Shown here piece by piece: positions 50,715 through 59,117 of a DNA stretch of 64,000 nucleotides. The stretch's first letter is position 1, and each line of letters begins with the position of its first letter. The DNA comes from Brevundimonas vesicularis (GTDB taxonomy: Bacteria; Pseudomonadota; Alphaproteobacteria; Caulobacterales; Caulobacteraceae). A program made the translations under genes and the position numbers. The notes below the pieces were generated by a model, which was not told the origin of the DNA, did not search any database, and was given only the letters and a program-made list of their open reading frames with translations. The stretch spans positions 186,001-250,000 of the forward strand of contig NZ_JACHLJ010000003.1 in NCBI RefSeq assembly GCF_014204545.1, in the 5' to 3' direction.

Positions 50715-51926
50715 CTAGTGACCGTGCTCGGCCTCGCCCTTGGCGAGCTCGGCTTTGAGGAGGAAGGCGTTCGTGCCGGCGACCCGTTCAGCCCCGGTGA
50801 GGCCACGCAGGATTTCAGTCCGCCCCCCGGCCTGACGACCGGCGAGCACCGGACGGGCCTGGAAGCCGTTCGGGACCTGAACGAAGACGACGGTGTTGCC
50901 GTCGACGGTCTGGACGGACTCGGTCGGCACGGTGAGACCGCCGGTCGTCTCGCCCGTCACGATCGCCCCCGTGACGGCGGAACCGGCCGGCGGGAGGACA
51001 GAGCCCGTCGGCCGGGCCCGAATGACCGTGGCGCCGCTTTCGCCGCCCGCGCCTGCGGCAACGCCGGTGACGATGGCGTCGAAGTCGCCGCTGGGGTTGC
51101 TGACCCGCAGAGGCGCCCCGGCCCTTACATTGGCGGCCAAAGCAGGCGGCGCGTTGAAGACGAGCTCAACCCTGGCCGGGTTGGTGACCTCGGCGACAAC
51201 GCCGCCAGGGGCGACGAAGCCGCCCGGTCCGACCTGGACGCTGGTCACGACTCCGGTGATGGGGCTGGTGACGCTGAGGCGGCCCGAAGCGTTGGGCGAG
51301 CCCGCCGCGCTGGACCGCGCGCGAGCCGCGCGGGCGCCGGCTTCGGCGCTGAGCAGTTGCGCGCGGGACGCCTCGACCTCCTGTCGGGCGACAACGCCCT
51401 GGTCCGCCAGATTGCGGTTGCGTTGATAAGCCTGGCGCGCCACTTCAGTTTCGGCGGCCGCCGCGTCTGCGTCCGCGCGGAACGTCGCCGCTTCACCGCT
51501 GACGACGCTCGCCAGGGGCTGACCGATCCGGACCGACTGGCCCGGAGCTACGAGAACCCGCTCGACCCGCCCGCCGACGGACGCCGCCACAGCGGCGCGC
51601 GCGTCGACCATGGGCTCGACCCGCCCGGAGAGCCGGGTTTCGGCGCCCCCTCCCCGACCGACGCCGACCACGATCAGGTTGGCGGCCTGGGCCTGGGCCG
51701 CGCTCAGAGCGACGAAGCCTTCCGGCGCTTCGGCCTCGCCTTCGTGGCCGGCTTCGCCCTCGGCATGAGCGCCCTCTTCTTCAGCGTGACCCGCCTCACC
51801 CTCGGCGGCGGCTGGAGCGGCGTCCGGCCCGCGCGTGAGCAGGAACAGCCCGCCTCCGCCAAGCAGAACGACGGCGGCGGCGCCGCCGATCAGCAACGTC
51901 TTGTTGGATGTGCGCTTGCGCATCAT
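50715..51926 (-). CDS. czcB: CzcB-like adaptor with His/Glu-rich N-terminus, second copy
   Basis: A 403-residue membrane fusion protein with an N-terminal membrane helix (about 10-28) and an acidic His-rich stretch (GHAEEEGAHAEGEAGHEGE, about 42-60) that could bind Zn, then the lipoyl and helical hairpin regions (VGGRVERVLVAPGQSVRIGQPLASV; positions about 116-140). It ends in GEAEHGH, again a metal-type tail, as in the first CzcB. It overlaps czcC by 4 bases and precedes czcA by 11. Confidence 0.92.
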   Translation of the reverse strand: MMRKRTSNKTLLIGGAAAVVLLGGGGLFLLTRGPDAAPAAAEGEAGHAEEEGAHAEGEAGHEGEAEAPEGFVALSAAQAQAANLIVVGVGRGGGAETRLSGRVEPMVDARAAVAASVGGRVERVLVAPGQSVRIGQPLASVVSGEAATFRADADAAAAETEVARQAYQRNRNLADQGVVARQEVEASRAQLLSAEAGARAARARSSAAGSPNASGRLSVTSPITGVVTSVQVGPGGFVAPGGVVAEVTNPARVELVFNAPPALAANVRAGAPLRVSNPSGDFDAIVTGVAAGAGGESGATVIRARPTGSVLPPAGSAVTGAIVTGETTGGLTVPTESVQTVDGNTVVFVQVPNGFQARPVLAGRQAGGRTEILRGLTGAERVAGTNAFLLKAELAKGEAEHGH

Positions 51927-53176
51927 TGGGCTCCTTGGAAGGGGGCGCGGCCGTCCTGGCGCGCGAGTTCAATCTCGGCCTGGACACGTGCAAGGCGTGC
52001 ATCGACGGCCGAAGTCCGAGCTGAGATCAGGGCGGTGCGTGTGACCCGCAGTTCGAGCTGGGAGATCCTCCCGGCTTCGGTTCCAATCCGCGACAGACGG
52101 TAGGCTTCCTCAGCGGACGCCACCCCTGCATCGGCGGCGGAGACCCGGCTGACGGAGGCGGCAAGCCGCGCCCGCGCCGCGGCGCGATCGGCCTGGGCTT
52201 CCTGACGGGCTCCAAGAAGCCGCGCGTCCGCAGCCCGGAAGTCGGCCTGCGCCGCGTCTATGTTCCCGCGGTTGCGGTCGAACAGGGGCAGCGGCATGCT
52301 GACGCCGAAAGTCAACGCCGTCGCGTCCTCCATCTCGTATCGACGGACACCGACGCTGGCGTTGATGTCCGGGCGCGAGCGGATTCGCTCCACGTCGATC
52401 CGGCGTTCGGCGGCCGCGCGGTGAGCCTCGGCGACGCGAACGGTCGGCGCATCCGCCGGGGCCGCGAAGGTGGCGGCAGGCGCGAGGTCCAGCAGGCTGG
52501 CGTCGATGGTCGTCACCGGAGCCGCCAGCATGGCGACTGCGGTCAGTCGCGCGAAGGCCGCGTCGCGCTCCGCGACGGCCTCATCGCGCGAGGCACGCGC
52601 CGCAGCCGCTTCGCTTTCACCCTGGATGCCGCGCAGCAGTGGCTCACGGCCTTCTTCGACAAGAACGAGGGCGGCCCTCGCATCGGCGATGGTCAAGGTA
52701 AGGCTTTCCTCGGCGAGCACGGCCCGCCGTTGAGCGGCTTCCGCATCGGCATAGACCTGTGCGAGTCGTCCGGCGGCGTCGATGATGGCGAGGTCCCGTT
52801 GCAGCGCCGCGGTTCCGGCTTCCGCGCGGGCGACATTCACCCGCGCGGTTCGGCGTCCCCAGAGCTCAAGGTCCTGACTGATCGACAAGGTGGTTTCTGC
52901 GTTGGCGTAGCCTGAGAAGGGCCCCGTGCCGAACGCGTTTTCGGCGTCGAGAGCGATCGTCGGATTAGGCCTGACACGGGCCTGGCGGACACGCGCTTCA
53001 GCGGCGTCGGACAGGGCGCCGGCTTCAAGGGTGGCCGGGGTTTGATCGAGCTGGGCGAGCAGCTCGGCGAACGACGGAGCGGGGTCAGCCCAAGCGGGAC
53101 TGGCCAGCACGGCCGCAAATGCGGCCAGCGCGCAGCCGACCGCGAAACGCGGCGGCCTGCGATGTGAGGGAGGCAT
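51923..53176 (-). CDS. czcC: CzcC-like outer-membrane efflux channel, second copy
   Basis: A 417-residue TolC-family protein with a signal peptide (cleaved near AWADP, about residue 31), and the expected repeats with the motif ARVRQARVRPNPTIALDAENAFGTG (about 62-86). It is the outer-membrane component of the second czc operon and follows the CzcI-like gene by 57 bases. It shares the same overall design as the protein at 5642 but clearly differs in sequence. Confidence 0.92.
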   Translation of the reverse strand: MPPSHRRPPRFAVGCALAAFAAVLASPAWADPAPSFAELLAQLDQTPATLEAGALSDAAEARVRQARVRPNPTIALDAENAFGTGPFSGYANAETTLSISQDLELWGRRTARVNVARAEAGTAALQRDLAIIDAAGRLAQVYADAEAAQRRAVLAEESLTLTIADARAALVLVEEGREPLLRGIQGESEAAAARASRDEAVAERDAAFARLTAVAMLAAPVTTIDASLLDLAPAATFAAPADAPTVRVAEAHRAAAERRIDVERIRSRPDINASVGVRRYEMEDATALTFGVSMPLPLFDRNRGNIDAAQADFRAADARLLGARQEAQADRAAARARLAASVSRVSAADAGVASAEEAYRLSRIGTEAGRISQLELRVTRTALISARTSAVDARLARVQAEIELARQDGRAPFQGAQ

Positions 53177-53233
53177 GATTCATCTTCCAGAAATTTGACA
53201 CGAGATCGCGCGCACGGCGGCGCAGACGTCGTG

Positions 53234-53578
53234 TCAGACTCTGGGCGGACGCTTCAGGCCGTCGGGCGAGATCGACGACGGAAAATCACTCGAGGGGAAG
53301 GCGTGAACCGGCCTTGCGTGGATTTGCATCGCGATGTCGTCGGCGACATCCGCACGGGCGGTTCCGTTGTGGTGGCAGTGGCCGTGGGTGCAGACTCCGT
53401 GCCCACCGCCAAGGTCGCCCTGGTCGCTATCGCCTGCATCCTGAGCGACAATGGCGTGAGCCGAGGTCGTCTCTGGGGCGCAGGTCGCGGCGTCAGCGAT
53501 CGGGGCGACGAAAAACACGGCGGAGACCAGGGTCACCGCCAGTATCAGTCTTGCCCATGTCGCAATTGGCCACGCCAT
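53234..53578 (-). CDS. CzcI-like secreted leader protein of the second czc operon
   Basis: A 114-residue protein started at ATG 53578; the longer frame begins with TTG 53614 and adds 12 residues before the signal peptide. After the signal (cleaved near ADAA) come GGGHGVCTHGHCHHNG, with His and Cys in a metal-binding cluster, and a C-terminus SPDGLKRPPRV. Position, size and C-terminal PPR resemble the leader proteins at 7012 and 27023. CzcI-type function (periplasmic metal buffering or signalling) is inferred. Confidence 0.7.
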   Translation of the reverse strand: MAWPIATWARLILAVTLVSAVFFVAPIADAATCAPETTSAHAIVAQDAGDSDQGDLGGGHGVCTHGHCHHNGTARADVADDIAMQIHARPVHAFPSSDFPSSISPDGLKRPPRV

Positions 53579-53829
53579 CGCGTGGTGGATACTTTCATTC
53601 GGGCGATCAAGCAATCTGTTACAGTGTTCGGGGGCTGCGACTGTTTCGAGTGACCACCAATCCGCGGTGAGGGAGAGGGAAAGTCGACATGCAAGGCCGA
53701 GAGTGGCGCGTCGTCGGCCATCTCGACCTATTCAGCAACGTCGAGCGATCTTTAAGCGAGCGCACGCTGATCGCGTCCGATTCTTTCGCTGCGTCTGCAG
53801 GTGGATCGAGATTGCAGAATGCGCAATCT

Positions 53830-54406
53830 TCACCTGAGTAGCGCTCCCGCTATCAGGTCGGGCCATCGTGAACCGGTCAGCCAGACCGCTCCGCCGGTCG
53901 CCGCGACGCCAGGCTCTGGGTAAGGTCGTTGCGCGCGCATAGCCAGAGCGAGCGGACGTTGGCGTCGCCTGCGCAGTGGCTTACCAGCAGTAAGCCGGCC
54001 AGGGCGTTGGCGAAGAAGCCCAGAGGGCCCAGTCCGGTGATGCCACGGGACGGCGCCCCGGAGGTGGCTCGCGAGATCGCGTAGCTGAGGAATAACAGCA
54101 CCAACGCAACGAGGCTGGCGCCTTGGCCATTGGCCGCCCCGGACTGCACGGCGACCGAACGTCCGATCACGGCCAGGCTGATGCCGTAGGTGGCGCGTCG
54201 GCCAGGAAGTTGAGCACATTGGCGCCCAGGGGGCGCCGAGCCTTGCAGGGACACGCCGCTGGCTATGGCCATAAAGGCGGCGCAGTTGACGGCGATCACC
54301 GCGATCATGATGCGCCGGTAGGCGGGGTGGCGCTGTCGAACCTGGAGGCCACGCCGCAACTGCAGCCGGGCGAGGAAGTGCACAGGACGAGAGGGGGTTC
54401 AGTCAT
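53830..54406 (-). pseudogene. Frameshifted CDF-family transporter
   Basis: Reading from ATG 54406, pieces in different frames give a CDF protein: GCSCGVASRFDSA, then YRRIMIAVIAVNCAAFMAIASGVSLQGSA, then LGANVLNFLADA, then ATYGISLAVIGRS and GDANVRSLWLCARNDLTQSLA, then VAATGGAVWLTGSRWPDLIAGALLR. At least four frame changes are needed, so no functional product is likely. It is divergent from lspA across the MerR-type promoter, a typical place for a metal-regulated exporter. The intact CDF gene at 46883 may have made it dispensable. Confidence 0.8.
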
Positions 54407-54508
54407 CGGATTACCCTTTCGCGAGAAGCATGCATCTCCCAATGGCTAGACGATCATGCCGAGAATGCATGGCTTCCATGAAAGAAACGCCTGTCAGATA
54501 AAACCAGC

Positions 54509-54539
54509 TTGATCCTCTAGTAACTAGAGGGCCCAAAAT
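54509..54539 (+). promoter_or_regulatory. MerR-type promoter and operator upstream of lspA
   Basis: TTGATC (54509-54514) and CAAAAT (54534-54539) are 19 bases apart, the elongated spacing typical of MerR-controlled promoters. Between them lies a perfect 7-3-7 dyad CCTCTAG-TAA-CTAGAGG (54514-54530). The probable regulator is the MerR protein at 55675 in the same transcript. Confidence 0.85.
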
Positions 54540-54563
54540 CAGTTGAAATCCATTGGAGGCTTC

Positions 54564-55088
54564 ATGATCACCATGCACCCGACGCGACGCGTTCCCGGCC
54601 GCCTGCAGACGATCGCCTTCGCGCTCGCGGCGCTGATCGCCGTCGTGGATCAGGCCGCCAAGGCCGCGGCGCGCGCTCAGCTGGACGCTCCGATCAACCT
54701 CACGCCGTTTCTCGCGCTGCGTCTCGGGTTCAACCCCGGCGTCACCTTCGGCCTGTTCGCCGGCTCAGGCGCCGTCGGCCGCTGGGCGCTGAGCGCCGTG
54801 GCCTCCCTGATCATCGGCGCCCTGCTGGCGTGGATCTGGCGCACGCGCAGCGCCGTGACGGCGGCCGCCGCAGGCCTCATCGCCGGTGGAGCGATCGGGA
54901 ACCTCGTCGACCGGCTACGCTTTGGCGCGGTCACCGATTTTATCGATCTTCATTGGGGGGCGGCGCACTGGCCGACCTTCAACCTCGCCGATGCGGCCAT
55001 TGTCTGCGGCGTCGCGCTGCTCCTCCTCACCGTCCGGGGCTCGGACAGCCGCGCGGCGTCCTCGACCCTGGGACGGGCGGCGCGATGA
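54564..55088 (+). CDS. lspA: Lipoprotein signal peptidase, PbrC-like accessory copy
   Basis: A 174-residue four-span aspartic protease that removes lipoprotein signal peptides. ATG 54564 follows GGAGG by 5 bases. The family motifs are present: [21 protein letters not shown] and VTDFIDLHW, with both catalytic Asp residues. It lies behind a MerR-type promoter and next to a PbrR/CadR-like regulator, as pbrC (an lspA homologue) does in pbr lead-resistance operons. A lead or cadmium role is therefore likely. It overlaps the next gene by 4 bases (55085-55088). Confidence 0.9.
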   Translation: MITMHPTRRVPGRLQTIAFALAALIAVVDQAAKAAARAQLDAPINLTPFLALRLGFNPGVTFGLFAGSGAVGRWALSAVASLIIGALLAWIWRTRSAVTAAAAGLIAGGAIGNLVDRLRFGAVTDFIDLHWGAAHWPTFNLADAAIVCGVALLLLTVRGSDSRAASSTLGRAAR

Positions 55089-55626
55089 GGCTTCCCGCCG
55101 AACAGAGGGCGATCGCCGTCCGCTCGGCGCCGGCGATTCTCATCACCGCCTCAGCGGCGGCCTCCGCCTGGCTGCGGCTTTCCCCGCCCCTTCTCGGCGC
55201 GGCGCGCGACATGGCGACGGCCGATAGGCTGGCCTATGCCCTGCAGGCGAATCTCCCGGTCTTCCTGTGGCTCGCGGGGTGTTTGAGGGTGGTGGCCAGC
55301 ATCCGGTTCCGGTCCGACGCCGACCGGCCGGGTCCGCCGATGCGGCGCCCGGCGCCAGGCTCGCCCTACCCGCCGCCGTGCTACAGAACTCGCTTGAACA
55401 GACCGTTCTGGCGGTGAGCGCCCACCTGGTGCTCGCCACCGTGCTGCGCGGCGAGGAGATGATCCTGCTGCCGGTGTTGGTCCCTCTTTATCTGGTTGGT
55501 CGGGGTTTCTTCGCCCTGGGTTACGCGCAGGGCGCGGCGGCCCCGGCCTTCGGCATGGCGCTCACCGGCGCCTCCACGATTGCCGCCTTCGGCATCGCCG
55601 TCGTCCTGATGGGGCTGGGCCGATGA
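55085..55626 (+). pseudogene. MAPEG-family membrane protein, frameshifted
   Basis: From ATG 55085 the frame reads RLAYALQANLPVFLWLAGCLRVVASIRFRSDADRPG and then changes near 55325-55335 into another frame reading SADAAPGARLALPAAVLQNSLEQTVLAVSAHLVLATVLRG and ending in four hydrophobic segments at 55626 (residue strings given by position). Together they make a complete protein of about 180 residues of the MAPEG type (ENSLEQ-like motif). A single-base indel or a sequencing error at the join would explain it. It lies between lspA and merR. Confidence 0.65.
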
Positions 55627-55674
55627 TCCCTCCCCGCCCCAGATGCCTTTCACCCGCCGTTACGAGCTGACGCG

Positions 55675-56109
55675 ATGCCCCTCCCCTCTCCCGCCTCGTC
55701 CGGGTTGCGCCCCATCGGCAAACTGGCCGCCGCCACGGGCGTCAAGGTTCCGACCATCCGCTTCTATGAAGAAATCGGCTTGCTTCCGCCGCCGCCGCGC
55801 ACCGCCAGCGACCGGCGCATGTATGACGACGCGGCGGAGCGCCGCCTGTCATTCATCCGGCATGCCCGCCAGCTGGGCTTCGATCTGGATTCGATCCGCT
55901 CCTTGCTTGATCTGTCGGATCACCCCGATCGGCCCTGCGCCGAGGCCAGCACCCTGGCCGAACGTCATCTCGCCGATGTGAAACAGAAGATCGCCCGGCT
56001 CCGCGCCCTCCAGCGCGAACTGTCGCGGATGACGACGGAATGCGCCGGGGGCCGGGTCTCCGCCTGCAAGGTGATCGAGGCGTTGCACGATCCATCCGCG
56101 CCGCTTTGA
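55675..56109 (+). CDS. MerR-family metal regulator, PbrR/CadR/ZntR-like
   Basis: A 144-residue MerR activator. The N-terminal winged helix reads IGKLAAATGVKVPTIRFYEEIGLLPPPPR, followed by the dimerisation helix. The metal loop keeps Cys in HPDRPCAEAS and the C-terminal pair CAGGRVSAC (seven residues between them), as in the Pb/Cd/Zn-sensing branch, unlike the shorter Cu(I)-type loop. It lies 49 bases after the MAPEG gene and probably controls the promoter at 54509. Metal (Pb, Cd or Zn) cannot be fixed from sequence. Confidence 0.9.
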   Translation: MPLPSPASSGLRPIGKLAAATGVKVPTIRFYEEIGLLPPPPRTASDRRMYDDAAERRLSFIRHARQLGFDLDSIRSLLDLSDHPDRPCAEASTLAERHLADVKQKIARLRALQRELSRMTTECAGGRVSACKVIEALHDPSAPL

Positions 56110-56221
56110 CCCTGTGGAAGATCCGGAAGGCGCAAAGACCCCGGAGCCATTAGCCCACCGCGACGTTTGGAGGCGATTGGCGGCTCCCGTCGCGGACCGC
56201 CCGTCCTTCTGGAGGATTTCG

Positions 56222-57481
56222 ATGACGCATCGGCCGACCTCGCGACACGGCGACCAGACCCTGGCCCTGCTGACAGACCCTTATCGGCGCCTTTCCCACC
56301 TGTTCGAGCAGGCCGGCGCCGACGTCGTCGAGACCCGCCTGGCGCTGAAGGAGACGACCTGTCTGAGAGGCCGCGAGGCGGCGCGGATCTTCTATGACGA
56401 GACCCGCATCGTGCGGGCGGGCGCCATGCCGGCGCCGGTCCGCCGCACGCTGCTCGGCGAGGGCGGCGTCCAGGGGCTGGACGGCGAGGCCCACCGCGCC
56501 CGCAAGGGCGTGTTCATGTCCCTGATGTCGCCAGCCCGTGTCGCGCGACTGGGCGAACTGTTCGAAGCGGAGTGGCGGCGCGCGGCCGTCGAATGGGCTG
56601 GCCAGGAAGAGATCGTGCTGTACGACGCCCTGCAGCCGGTGCTCACCCGCGCCGTCTGCCGCTGGGCGGGGGTGCCGCTGAATCCCGACGACGAAGCGAA
56701 ACGGGTCAGTCACCTCAGGGCGCTGTTTGACGCGGCAGGATCGCGGGGGCCTCGCCACCTGTGGTCGAGGTACGCGCGGCGACGCGTCGACGCCTGGCTG
56801 GCCTCGATCATCGAGGGCATTCGCGCCGGACGACTGGCGCCGGATCCAGACACCGCCGCCTACGCCTGGGCCTGGGCGAGCGCGGATGATGGCGAACCGT
56901 TGGCGGCCCGGACGGCGGCGGTCGAACTGGCCAATGTGCTGAGGCCGACCGTGGCGACCTCGGTCTATATCGTGTTTGTGGCGCACGCGATGCAGGCGCA
57001 CCCCGCGGCGGCCCGTCTGGCCACCGCGGACGCCGGCCGCCGCCGCGCCTTCGTTCAGGAGGTGCGACGCCTTTATCCGTTTTTCCCGGCGGTGATCGGG
57101 CGTGTGCGCGCGCCGTTTCGCTGGCGCAACCTTGACTTCCCGGTGGGTCGGCAGGTGATCCTCGATCTCTATGGCTCCAATCACGATCCTGCCGTCTGGA
57201 CCGATCCCGACGAATTCCGGCCAGAGCGTTTCATCGACGGCTCCGGGGACGCGTTCGGCCTGATTCCCCAAGGCGGCGGGAACGCCCTGACCGGTCACCG
57301 TTGTCCCGGCGAAAGCATCGTCGTCGAATTGATGGAGCGGGCCCTCGGCTTGCTCGCCGGCCTGAACTACCGGCTGCCGGCTCAGGATCTGGAGATCGAC
57401 TTCCGCCGCCTTCCGGCCCTCCCCAGGAGCGGGTTCCGAATGATGACGCGTCGGACTTCCCCGCGTGAGGGCGGCGCCTGA
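56222..57481 (+). CDS. CYP152-type cytochrome P450 (fatty-acid peroxygenase-like)
   Basis: This 419-residue P450 starts at ATG 56222, 6 bases after TGGAGG. The heme-binding motif is IPQGGGNALTGHRCPGE near the C-terminus, with the Cys ligand. In the I helix, NVLRPTVA replaces the usual acid-alcohol pair by Arg-Pro, the hallmark of CYP152 peroxygenases, which use hydrogen peroxide directly on fatty acids. No reductase partner is needed or present. Its presence beside metal genes could serve peroxide or lipid damage control, which is only speculation. It lies 113 bases after merR. Confidence 0.85.
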   Translation: MTHRPTSRHGDQTLALLTDPYRRLSHLFEQAGADVVETRLALKETTCLRGREAARIFYDETRIVRAGAMPAPVRRTLLGEGGVQGLDGEAHRARKGVFMSLMSPARVARLGELFEAEWRRAAVEWAGQEEIVLYDALQPVLTRAVCRWAGVPLNPDDEAKRVSHLRALFDAAGSRGPRHLWSRYARRRVDAWLASIIEGIRAGRLAPDPDTAAYAWAWASADDGEPLAARTAAVELANVLRPTVATSVYIVFVAHAMQAHPAAARLATADAGRRRAFVQEVRRLYPFFPAVIGRVRAPFRWRNLDFPVGRQVILDLYGSNHDPAVWTDPDEFRPERFIDGSGDAFGLIPQGGGNALTGHRCPGESIVVELMERALGLLAGLNYRLPAQDLEIDFRRLPALPRSGFRMMTRRTSPREGGA

Positions 57482-57544
57482 TGTTTGCTCATGCGGGTGG
57501 CCGGCGCCTTCGTCCCTCTTTCACTTACAGCGAAGGCTGACGCG

Positions 57545-58954
57545 ATGGCTTCGATGACATCCTATGACCTGGTGATAATCGGCGGCGGGCCGGGCGGGTA
57601 CCCCTGCGCCATCCGGGCGAGCCAGCTCGGCATGTCGGTGGCGGTTATCGACGACCGGGAACTCCTCGGTGGAACCTGCCTGAACATCGGGTGCATTCCG
57701 TCAAAGGCGCTGCTGCAGGCCACAGAGCGGCTGGAGATGGCCCGCAATCTCGAGGCTTTCGGCGTCCTGGTCGACAATGTGCGGGCCGACCTTGCAGGCG
57801 TCATGCGGCACAAGGCCAGGGTCGTGACGGAGCTTGGTGAAGGGGTCGCCTACCTCCTGCGCAAGAACAAGGTCACCCGCCTGCAGGGCCGCGGCCGGCT
57901 GCTGTCGCGCGACCGTGTGGAAGTGAGCGCCCCGGACGGCAGCTTCGAGGTGCAGGTCCGCAAGGCGATCGTGCTCGCCAGCGGATCGAAAGCGGCGACG
58001 TTGCCGGACCTGCCCATCGACGAGCAGCGGATCGTCACCTCGGCGGGCGCCCTCAGCCTGACGGCGGCGCCGCGCCATCTGGCGGTGATCGGCGGCGGCT
58101 ATGTCGGACTGGAGCTGGGCTCCGTCTGGCGCCGTCTCGGCAGCGAGGTCACCGTCGTCGAGGTGCTCGACCGGATCGCCTCCGGCGTTGATTCAGAGAT
58201 GTCGACGGCGCTGCACAAGGTGCTCGAGGCCCAGGGCTTCCAATTCTGCCTGGCGCACAAGGTGGTCGGATCGCGAATGGAGGCGGACGACGTCGTCCTT
58301 GAGGTCGAGCCCATGGGAGACGGCGCGCGAGGAACCATCAAGGCCGATGTCGTGCTCGTGTCCATTGGCCGACGTCCCGCCACCGACGGACTCGATCTGG
58401 AGACGGTCGGCATCAAGCCGGACCCAAGGGGCTATATTCCGGTCGACGACGGCTTTCGAACCAGCGCCGAAGGGGTCTACGCCATCGGCGATGTCATTGG
58501 CGGCGCCATGCTGGCCCACAAGGCGGAGGAAGAAGGGATCGCCCTTGCCGAGCGCCTTGCCGGCGCCGCGGGCCATGTCGACTACGGAACGATCCCGGCC
58601 GTCGTCTACACCTGGCCGGAACTGGCCTCAGTCGGGCGCACCGAGGACGACCTCAAGGCGGCCGGCGTGGCCTATCGCGTCGGGCGCTTTCCGTTCTCGG
58701 CAAACGCCATGGCCAAGGCGCGGTTGGAGAAGAACGGGCTGGTCAAGGTGTTGGCGGACGCCGGCACGGACAGGATTCTCGGCGTGCACATCCTGGGGCC
58801 GGACGCGGGCAGCCTGATCCATGAAGCGGTCGCCGTCATGCAATTCGGCGCGGCGGCCGAAGACGTGGCGCGGACGAGCCATGCGCATCCGACGCTTCCG
58901 GAAGCCTTGCGCGAGGCATGCCTGGCTGTGGCCGACCGCACGATCCACCTGTAA
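57545..58954 (+). CDS. lpdA: Dihydrolipoamide dehydrogenase
   Basis: A 469-residue FAD disulfide oxidoreductase. GGGPGGYPCAI binds FAD, GGTCLNIGCIPSKALLQ carries the redox Cys pair, AVIGGGYVGLELGSVW binds NAD and the C-terminal HAHPTLPEA holds the catalytic His-Glu dyad. No MerA-type C-terminal cysteine pair and no HMA domain are present, so it is not a mercuric reductase. It stands apart from any 2-oxo acid dehydrogenase genes, suggesting an accessory role, perhaps reducing dithiols in metal or oxidative stress. ATG 57545 is chosen; ATG 57554 is also possible. Confidence 0.9.
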   Translation: MASMTSYDLVIIGGGPGGYPCAIRASQLGMSVAVIDDRELLGGTCLNIGCIPSKALLQATERLEMARNLEAFGVLVDNVRADLAGVMRHKARVVTELGEGVAYLLRKNKVTRLQGRGRLLSRDRVEVSAPDGSFEVQVRKAIVLASGSKAATLPDLPIDEQRIVTSAGALSLTAAPRHLAVIGGGYVGLELGSVWRRLGSEVTVVEVLDRIASGVDSEMSTALHKVLEAQGFQFCLAHKVVGSRMEADDVVLEVEPMGDGARGTIKADVVLVSIGRRPATDGLDLETVGIKPDPRGYIPVDDGFRTSAEGVYAIGDVIGGAMLAHKAEEEGIALAERLAGAAGHVDYGTIPAVVYTWPELASVGRTEDDLKAAGVAYRVGRFPFSANAMAKARLEKNGLVKVLADAGTDRILGVHILGPDAGSLIHEAVAVMQFGAAAEDVARTSHAHPTLPEALREACLAVADRTIHL

Positions 58955-59117
58955 CGACCGCCCGTCGCGTGGCTGCCCGGGCTGGCCGCGCGGCGCCGAG
59001 GCGTCCCGGCGGGCGTAGAGGACCCGTAGCCGCCTACGAGCCCGGCCGCGTCGCGAATAAAGCGCGACAGCGTCGCCGCCTGAATGCTAATGCGAGCCGT
59101 TCACATCTGGATTGACC

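Noticed and set aside
53291..53320. CGAGGGGAAG on the plus strand, resembling the -35 of the ECF promoters
   Set aside because: It lies inside the CzcI-like gene on the opposite strand and has no CGTA at the 16-base spacing.
57545..58954. Mercuric reductase as identity of the flavoprotein
   Set aside because: The MerA C-terminal cysteine pair and N-terminal HMA domain are absent; the His-Glu dyad fits dihydrolipoamide dehydrogenase.
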